Origin: Lumbricus rubellus
Taxonomy: Eukaryota > Annelida > Clitellata > Crassiclitellata > Lumbricidae
Length of the DNA stretch: 64,000 nt
Direction: 5' to 3'
Assembly (NCBI GenBank): GCA_945859605.1
Contig: OX243812.1
Span: forward strand, 52,760,516-52,824,515
The translations under genes and the position numbers were made by a program. Below the pieces are notes generated by a model that did no database searches, was not told the DNA's origin, and saw only the letters and a program-made list of their open reading frames with translations. Shown piece after piece: positions 56,346 through 64,000 of the stretch; the stretch's first letter is position 1, and each line of letters begins with the position of its first letter.

Positions 56346-58729
56346 AACAGATTGATAGATTGATGAAGACTGACCAAGAAACGAAAGATAGTATATTATA
56401 AGAAGTACACTTGTTTGACCTGTCCTCGATTGCAGTCATGCAGCTGTGTACATAATAATTATATCATATATTTGATATTGCTTCATCAAACGCTTTCGCG
56501 AGAGGTTCTCGAATGGCGCTATAAAAATGTTCAGACACGTTCGCACATGCATGATTAACCATTCGGATCTTTACAGAATGCAAACGAAGGACCGAGGACA
56601 AACATTCCTCAAGTGTGTAAGCTATATCAGGACACTTAATGTAGCACCTTTTAAGTGTGGCACATATTATAGCTCTTCAATGCATTGGTGAATGAGTGTT
56701 TTGAAAGAGGTACTAGTGCTATATAATTATTACGGCGTTTTGATATTCAATGTTTTGCACAGATCTACTAATTAACACCTATTGATTGTACGTAATAGAG
56801 GGTCAGTTTCGAACCCAGGTGCACAAGGAATTCCGATGCACTATCCACAAGGCCACCTCACAACCCCTATCTAAAATACTCCTAACCGCAGTGGCGCGCA
56901 CAATTTATCTAGCGGTCACGAAATATATTAGCAGTGCAGCAATTGCACAGTACGAGTGGCGTATGTGGTTTCCGACACGCCTTCGAATTAACCACGTTCG
57001 TCTGAAGTCCGACATTTCGGGGAGGGATTCCCTGGGAAGCTCAGACACCGCGCGGCGGACATAAAGCCAGCTGTTCCACTGACGGTAGCACATCCCACTG
57101 ATAGGCAGGGAAGCGTGTTAGACAGTGATGCGAAATTGGAAGGGTAAGCTTATAGGTCTATAGCTTCTTCTTGAAAGAGTCATCCGTCTCGGGTATTTTG
57201 ACAGCGAAACAGACTCTTCTGAATAGAGTATAACCGGTGTAGGAATGAATAATACACGACCAGGTGCAGGAAACCCTGCACCACTGACGGCGGAAACATC
57301 AAACCGAACCGTGTTAGTCCAGCTGTTTATTTTCGGCTCAACCGCCAACCATGATGGCAACCGAACTCTATTCCTGCATACAGTGTCTTCTGTGTGGTTA
57401 GGGTTTCGCCGCGAAGGGGGTTTATGGGTGGGTGGGGCTGATCCCTGTTGCTAGGTCGCTTATCACCTGCTGCTGTGGGCTAGAGGACGACTGTCAGCAG
57501 CTGCTGTGGCCGACACCCGAAGCAGTTGTTACAGGATGTTTTAAGACGAAGGTCCTGGGGTCAAGACCTGTCCATTGCTGCATGTCCAGCAGTGAACCAT
57601 GATGCTTCCAATAAATGCCCGAACTGCAGTGCGTACGTCGGATATATACTTGACCAGCAGATGATGAAGGATAAATTAATGTTAGTAGTAAGTCATTAGC
57701 GAAGGTATTTGTGGGTGGTACATTTCCCACCGAAGACTTGACCAGAGGATGAAAGATAAATCATAGACTTCAATGTATCTAGACGTCCTTAGATAAATCT
57801 ACGCTAGTAAGTCAGCGAAGGAAATTTCCGGGTGGCACATTTCCCAGAGAAGGCCAACTACCTCAGACGAGTAGAGAGTCCACCTATGCCAGGCACAGTC
57901 TTTCCGTCAATATCGAATGCATTGTAAACAAAACCAATAACTTATGAGGACTTGGAAACATATAAACCTCATCGTAGTCATAGTTAAGAAATGTTATCGA
58001 CTTAATTTTCTTAGCCATGGCATATTAGGGCGGTGGCCAGTCCTCTTCCTAACCGTCTTATCTGCCCTCGGACACTGAATATAGCCTACGGTCTGTCAGT
58101 GCTCCATTTAAATTTAGCCGAGTTGCCATGGTGCGAGGGGTGCAGACTGGGTAGAAAGCTCGAACCAAATTTCTGCCCATGACGGGGATGTGGACCATGC
58201 ACTGACGTCTCGGATGACAGTCTACCACTTCACTAAATGCAACATTTCTGAAAGAGAATGACCCTCTACACCTTCCCCCTAACACCCCCCCCCCCACTCC
58301 GCCCCCGCCCCAGTCGGTTGTTCTGCGTTCCGCTATACACGTTGATTGCGTTGACCGATAATAAATTATAGTTGTTGCGTCCTTAAATATTGGGTCAATC
58401 AATTAATAAATCATTGCAGTACTAGTAGGCCTACTTCTCTTAATTCCCGAAGTACCGAAGTAATATAACTATATATCCGGCTAGCGTCAGCGCACAATAT
58501 TATAGAGTAGGTCTATTATTAGAGTATCTTTCTAATGTGATATAATTATGCTTTGGTTTGATCTTTGGCCCATGCAGAGACAAATATTATTATTAATAGC
58601 AGAAATAGTGTGCCAATGAGTAAATTGTAGGATAATGTAGTTTACATGAGTATACCGATTCGAGTCTCCTCTTATAATATTACAGACGCCTTTGCCTTCT
58701 GTATTAGACTATATATATATATATATATA
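56346..58729. other. Intron 1 sequence, nothing recognised
   Basis: A C-run near 58286-58298 and (TA)n at 58709-58729. No exon joins in phase with the gene's known exons. Confidence 0.45.
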
Positions 58730-59879
58730 CAGGGTGGACAAAAAAGGACCCCCCTAAGATATTTGCCGATATCTTGACCAAAAGTAAGAATTTCAAAATG
58801 AAATTTTACTGTCTTAAAGACAATTCATATTTACACCAGATGGCCGGATTTCATTAAAATATTTCAAACGGAACAAAAGTTATGCCACTTTTAGTGAGGC
58901 CACCCACCGTTTTTTGACGATTCAAAAACGCGACGCGACAAAAAGTTATAAATATTTAATCTAATTATTCTGGCCAATATCTTGGCCAAAAGTAAGAATA
59001 TCAAAATGAAATTTTACAGGCTTAAAGACAATTCATATCTGCATATGATGGTCAGATTTAATCAAAATATGTCCAAAGCAACAAAAGTTATACCACTTTT
59101 AGGGAGGCCACCCCCCAACTTTTGACAATTCAAAGACGTAACGCAGCAAAAACACGATTTTATTAAGTCTCATCTCAAATAATTATTATCAAATAGCCTT
59201 GATATTGACAGATGATCATTATTATTACTATTTAAAAAAGAAACAGGGTACCAGCGTAGCTGCACGACACTGAGAAGCCACTTAGCAAGATGACAATCAA
59301 ATTGGTAAATAAGGAATCTGTCAGATTAATCAGGGGTCCATCAAGAACTTTGCAAAGAGACTCAAAAGAAGTGTTGGCACTGGTGTTGGGTACATTGAAC
59401 ACAAGTTGTGAAGCACTACCAAGTTCATTTGACAACAGTTACTTAAGATGAGACTTAATGAAATCGTGTTTTTGCTACTTTTTGTTGCGTTTCGTTTTTG
59501 AATCGTCAAAAACGGTGGGTGGTCCCGCTAAAAGTGGTATAACTTGTGTTGTGTTTGAAATATTTTGATGAAATCCGGTAATACGGTGTAAATATGAATT
59601 GCCTTGAAGCATGTAAAATTTCATTTCGAAATACTTATTTTTGGTCAAGATATTGGCAAAAAACCTAGTTTTTTGCGTTTCGTTTTTGAATCGTCAAAAA
59701 ACGGGGGTGGCCTCACTAAAACTGATATAACTTTCGTTCTGTTTGACATATTTAGATGAAATCTGGCCATTATGTGTAAATATGAATTGCCTTTAAGACA
59801 GCAAAATTTCATTTCTAAATTCTTACTTCTGGCCAAAATATTGGCAAAAAACCTAGGGGGTCTTTTTTGGCCCACCCTG
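58730..59879. mobile_element. Palindromic Tc1/mariner-type element (1150 bp)
   Basis: Ends CAGGGTGGACAAAAAAGGAC and a near complement, TA at 58728-58729 and 59880-59881. The arms contain several copies of CCACCCACCGTTTTTTGACG. The centre (about 59150-59460) carries AAGACTCAAAAGAAG-type sequence whose frames resemble a transposase C-terminus (LAKRLKRSVGTG-like with stops), and is the inverted counterpart of the 36677 element. Confidence 0.85.
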
Positions 59880-60168
59880 TATATAAGGCTTGTATACATC
59901 AATGTATACTGTATATAATATATAATTATATAGACTATATAATGTCACAATAATTATGTGTGTGTGTAAACGGACCTTGAGTAAATTCTTCATTCACAAT
60001 ATAATTGTTCAACGCCATGATTGATGCTTGGTAGGCCTAGTTGGAGATTTATCGTTTAAGATAACAGCAAAATAATAATCATAATTATATACTTATATCG
60101 ATGGCTAATTAAGTGCATGTGCACTTTTTAGCGTACAAGTAAAACAAAGGAGAGATGTATTCGCTCAC
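59880..60168. other. Intron 1, 5' end
   Basis: Donor GTGAGC on the minus strand occupies 60168-60163. Nothing else seen. Confidence 0.5.
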
Positions 60169-60265
60169 CTTTTCCAGTTGACCCAACAGTTTGGTCGACC
60201 ATCGTCTCGAAGAACAGCAACAAACAGACGAGAATAATATTCGACATTTCAGATGATTGTCGCAT
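60169..60265 (-). CDS. THSD1-like membrane protein, exon 1 (signal peptide)
   Basis: Minus-strand exon ending at donor GGAAAAG|GTGAGC after the first base of a codon, which joins exactly to exon 2 (G + CG gives Ala33). It encodes 32 residues. A short polar start is followed by the hydrophobic core NIILVCLLLFF and a likely cleavage region before VDQTVG, as expected for a secretory signal peptide. I chose the ATG at 60265; the one at 60247 (MSNIILV) is equally good for a signal peptide, and the frame stays open to an ATG at 60364, which would bury the signal and is less likely. With all four exons the predicted protein has 1020 residues. Confidence 0.75.
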
Positions 60266-62166
60266 TTTGTTCTTTAACTCACTCACGGTCAGAGGATAGA
60301 CCAACTCCACGCAAACCTGACCACAATTAGCATAAAGCCAAGAATCTGCTCCGAATTCTTTCAATTTAGTTTGATGCTGCAGTAGCTACAATAATTAATT
60401 TTTATAGTCTTGTCATCCAAAGTCAGGAACGTGTTTTTTTCAGAATGAAGAATTCATCTGACTCCAAAATTGTATTTACCAATAAGCCCGAAACACGATT
60501 CCTCTCTCGTTTCTGCTTCGATCACGCTACCATCTCCATTTCACGACATTTATGCGGCGCTATCATAATTTTTACATTGCTTTTATACAATTACTTTACA
60601 CGCAGAGAACAAAGTCATAGCTGCTCTTGATTTTAATCGACCAGGTCGCATAACCCTGAATAAACATTGATGGAATGAAAGGTTCTACCTCAGCAGGATC
60701 TATCCAGATTTATCCACATTCCGTAAAGCTACGTGCGCCGTTGTCAACAGCCGCAACGACGACTGAGAACTTATATGGCGCCATAATATACCCACATTCA
60801 AATCTGATCAGAGAACCCGGATGTCGGAGCCGACGACGCCATTCCTAATAAGCGCAGACGATTTAATTGGAGCAGACGATAACTAAGACTTATTTATTTA
60901 TTTGTTTAGACTCGTTGACTACACTTGACCGCCATTACTGTCGCCAGCGTACACGTAGCCTATGCGTCCAAATACTTTCTTCTTTTCTGCCGTTTTTAAT
61001 GTGGCCAATAACAATTACAGCGTGGCCAGTAATTGTGACTTTTTGCTCCTCCAATCTTGCTCCCTCGTGGTGCAGACGCCGTCTTTGTGTCTATGCTTGA
61101 GTAAACGTCATCGAAAGCTTAATGATGGCTACTCAACACGGCGTGTCTAGTTGCGTCCTCTGCTGCCGCTGCTGTATACACAGCCGTATATCCGAACGGT
61201 GCAGGCAGTAATTAACAGCGTACACGGCGTCTATCTGTCTGTCGGAGCCATCGGTTTATCATGGACTTCTCATCAATAGCAGTTGGACGCAAGCGCAGTT
61301 AGCGCAACGATTATGGTCGCGCCACCGCCGCTACGGTAATTATTGAGTCAAGTAGCCTATGATGAGTGTGAGAAACAAAGGTTGGAGACGTTGTTTTTGT
61401 TGCAATTGAAGGTTGCGTATACTACCGTTGAATTGAGATATCAAAGTACAAACGAAAGGTTCATTAGACCTGGTGAGACGGCGCTGTCCCTTTTGCCGTA
61501 GGTTATAATACAGAGGATTTGCTTGTTTTAGAGCTTTATGCATACAAGCACAATCTCCCTCACGATAGACTTTCGTATCTAAACTCCAGAGAAATTCAAA
61601 ACCTTCATAGTTCTTTCCATCTGAGCGTAGGAGTAGAGGTTTTGAACAAAGCTCTTGGTCAGTCTTGGACTACCAGTTAAAAAGGAGAAACGTGTCAGTG
61701 GACGGAACTGTTTCTATATAGAGCATGGCTAGTGAAGATACATTCACACGCCTGTCTGTTGCTTTGCAATTAAACAGAGAACTAAGCAAGTGAACATATA
61801 ATTGCTAATGAAATCGATCGCCAAAATTATACATTGTGCCCTGAACGAGTCAGTATGATGCAAAATCGTGAACGGTATAATCAGTGAGATACGAATGCAA
61901 GTTTCCATTCTATACATCAGCAAATAGAAGTCCATGGTCTTGTCTTTGGCACGAACATACACGGTAGATGCCCAGGTCTTCGCTTCGCCATGGTATAGCG
62001 TCGGCCTCCGCTTAAAGACCTCACTGCCCCCTCTCAGGTCCTCATTCAATCCTTCCAGCGCCCGTGCACTTAGGGGTACCGACTCGGCGGAACATAATGC
62101 CAACGAGGCACACTGCCTCCTGGGAAGACAAAGCATTATGTAGCGCAGTGTAGACGACGACGATGA

Positions 62167-62197
<31 letters not shown>

Positions 62198-62338
62198 GCA
62201 GAAGCCAATGACAGCAATTGCGAAGAGGAACCAACAACAGTGTGGAGCGGCAACAAAATGCCCTCAATCAATTCCATCATCATCGTTTTATCTTAATGGT
62301 GTCTCAAGAGGCAGGTCTTTGGGATGGTTAGGCCGTTG
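60266..62338. other. Upstream region of the THSD1-like gene
   Basis: The promoter and 5' UTR should be here on the minus strand, but no core promoter element could be assigned. (GAT)n at 62160-62194. A 179-residue minus-strand frame (61744-62283) has a poly-Ser run from that repeat and no recognisable domain. Confidence 0.4.
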
Positions 62339-62400
62339 GGCTCGTTAGGCTTTTGGGCTCGTTAGGCTTTTGGGCTCGTTAGGCTTTTGGGCTCTTTAGT
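62339..62400. repeat. 17-bp tandem repeat, about 3.5 copies
   Basis: GGGCTCGTTAGGCTTTT repeats, ending in GGGCTCTTTAG. Confidence 0.9.
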
Positions 62401-62754
62401 CTTAAGGCCTTTTTAATTGGGCGGAAGCGTCCGGCGTTGACCGACCGTGTCCGATGTTCAGACATACAACTCATGGCGTCTTTTCATGCATCGTTGACTC
62501 TCAGGCAGTTTTATCGAGTGGATAGGTTATTGGGAAGCGCGATTGAAATGTGCTTAGAATAGTTGGGTGCAAAGGTAAAGGTACACTTGGTTAAGTACAC
62601 ATAAGTGCACTGAAACATGCTTACGTACTCATAGGAGTTCTTAAGCATAATGTACTTCTCCAAGGTTCTTCGGACTCATGATCCATACTCAGACAAAACA
62701 GAATACATCTTCATGTCATACTATATACACACTTCTACAAACACAGGCCAGTAA
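62401..62754. other. Spacer, nothing recognised
   Basis: No gene or repeat seen. Confidence 0.45.
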
Positions 62755-63000
62755 TCTCTGAGAGGTGCTTTATAAATGGTCTGAACGAAGAAATGAATGA
62801 ATGAATGAATAAACGAAGAAATGGTTGAATGAATGAGTGAACGAAGAAATGAATGACTGAAAGGATGACTGAATGAATGACTGAATGGATGAATGAATGA
62901 ATGACTGAATGGATGAATGAATGAATGACTGAATGAATGACTGAATGAATGAATGAATGAATGGATGAATGAATGAATGACTGAATGAATGGTGGTGAAT
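62755..63000. repeat. Retroposon tail remnant and (GAAT)n array
   Basis: CTCTGAGAGGTGCTTTATAAATGG leads into GAATGAATGA repeats interspersed with GACT and GGAT units. Ile/His/Ser-rich minus-strand frames are repeat artefacts. Confidence 0.88.
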
Positions 63001-63449
63001 GAATCATTAAACGAATAACGCTACTATAGAATAGATTCTCTGAAACCAACGTGTTGCCAAAACTCATTAAATTTTTCGCCATCACCAGACAATTTTGTCT
63101 ATAGCTATACCAAAGAATGAAATTGTTAAAATCTGATTGTTGTGTTTGATGTTCATCCAATTGTTTCCAGTTGCATTGTCAATAAGAGACGAAGCTAAGC
63201 CTGGCTATTAATAAAGCAACGCCATGGCAGAGTTTCGAGTGGAATTGGCCAGATATACATGTATAACCAGTCGGCAAGCAAAGGTAAGCTAGAAGGATTC
63301 TATAAATACATCGAATGAGAGGCGATTATCTTATGTGGGTCTAAGAGTTTATATACCAGAAACCTACTTTAAGGGACGCTAGAATACAATGCAAAAAAAC
63401 GGGTGATACTAATAGGTCGACTGCTGTGTTTACTATTATCGATACCGAT
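63001..63449. other. Spacer, nothing recognised
   Basis: No gene or repeat seen. Confidence 0.45.
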
Positions 63450-63692
63450 ACGCGGTGGTGTATTGGTGGAGTCGTTGCGGCCTATACGCATGCAATTGGA
63501 GCCGAAAGGTTAATCGAGGTTTGAATCCACCTCGCCGCGTAAGGACCTTGGGCAAGTCCTTCACTTACAATTTCTCAGCGTTTCGGCGTGAAACTCCGAT
63601 GCAGTGTCTGCTCTGCATTCGGAAGCGCCTCTGAGTAGGGAGAGCTTGAAGGGGCGCTATAACAAGTGCACATACAAACAAACAAACATACT
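63450..63692 (+). repeat. tRNA-derived SINE, near full length
   Basis: Head CGCGGTGGTGTATTGGTGG with a roughly 20-bp insertion (GGCCTATACGCATGCAATT), B box GGTTTGAATCC, body GTGAAACTCCGATGCAGTG, tail GGAAGCGCCTCTGAGTAGG, GGGGCGCTATAACAAGTGCA and (CAAA)n. Confidence 0.9.
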
Positions 63693-63926
63693 CTATTACT
63701 CCATGACTATTAGTCTGCTCCTTACTCAATGTTATCCTACATTACTTTGCTTATCCTGTTACGGCAGGTCTATGAGTAGCAAATAGGCCTATTGCTGCAT
63801 CATTAACAACATCATCCTATCACTATGATCATCCTATCACGATGCTGCTTTTCTGCTATAGCAAAAGTGTGGATGTCGTATTTCATAAGCTTCAGCTAAC
63901 AGCTAACTCATGTGTAGTATATATAG
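63693..63926. other. Spacer, nothing recognised
   Basis: ATCATCCTATCAC is repeated at about 63810 and 63828. Nothing else. Confidence 0.45.
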
Positions 63927-64000
63927 GGGCTCGGTGATGTAGTGGATATGTTCGTTGCCTTGCAGCCGGAGGGTTGCAGGTTCGAATCCACCTCAAGCCT
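63927..64000 (+). repeat. tRNA-derived SINE head, cut by the window end
   Basis: GGGGCTCGGTGATGTAGTGG, GTTGCCTTGCAGCCGGAGGG and GGTTCGAATCCACCTCAAGC. This is the head variant also seen on the minus strand at 35865-36070. Confidence 0.88.

Noticed and set aside
60266..60364. Upstream ATG extending exon 1 by 33 residues
   Set aside because: It would place polar residues before the signal peptide; more likely 5' UTR.
61744..62283. 179-residue minus-strand frame as a gene
   Set aside because: Contains a repeat-derived poly-Ser run and no recognisable domain.

Overview
This is a eukaryotic window: large introns with canonical GT/AG sites, tRNA-derived SINEs, LINE ends, an LTR retrotransposon, many non-autonomous DNA transposons and long microsatellites. 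The most likely source is a marine invertebrate, perhaps a deuterostome such as an echinoderm. That rests on the type of Ty3/gypsy element, the L2-like LINE/SINE tails and an excess of the TAGGCCTA palindrome. It is an inference, and no species can be named.

Two host genes are supported. On the plus strand, 2139-3657 holds the last two coding exons of casein kinase I alpha (CSNK1A1); the earlier exons lie left of the window. On the minus strand, 60265-20112 holds one four-exon gene for a predicted 1020-residue single-pass membrane protein: signal peptide, THSD1-like ectodomain, one TSP1 repeat, a CUB-like module, a transmembrane helix and a 417-residue Pro/Ser-rich tail. All three introns (about 9.5, 20.4 and 7.2 kb) are phase 1. 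The gene spans about 40 kb, and most of the window is its introns.

Layout: 1-1006, broken transposon-associated gene (minus). 2.1-3.9 kb, CSNK1A1 3' end with a hAT-type MITE in its last intron. 6-11 kb, SINEs, a 1.4-kb hAT element, a rearranged mariner and a palindromic MITE. 12.6-15.6 kb, a GACA array followed by a 56-copy 44-bp satellite with a 12-monomer higher-order repeat. 16.3-18.8 kb, a hAT element containing a second hAT-type element. 20.1-21.9 kb, last exon of the THSD1-like gene. 22.7-27.9 kb, a complete LTR retrotransposon with integrase upstream of reverse transcriptase. 29.1 kb, the TSP1 exon. 33-41 kb, palindromic mariners, a LINE fragment and several hAT MITEs. 43.5-44.5 kb, nested hAT elements. 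48-49 kb, a palindromic element. 49.7-50.7 kb, main ectodomain exon. 52-56 kb, microsatellites, minisatellites, an L2-like LINE end and a piggyBac-like element. 58.7-59.9 kb, a palindromic mariner-type element. 60.2 kb, signal-peptide exon. 63.4-64 kb, two SINEs.

Mobile elements were called mainly from terminal inverted repeats paired with target-site duplications read directly from the sequence: 8 bp for hAT, TA for mariner, TTAA for piggyBac, 5 bp for the LTR element. No bacterial-type operon, CRISPR array, rRNA gene or functional tRNA gene is visible.
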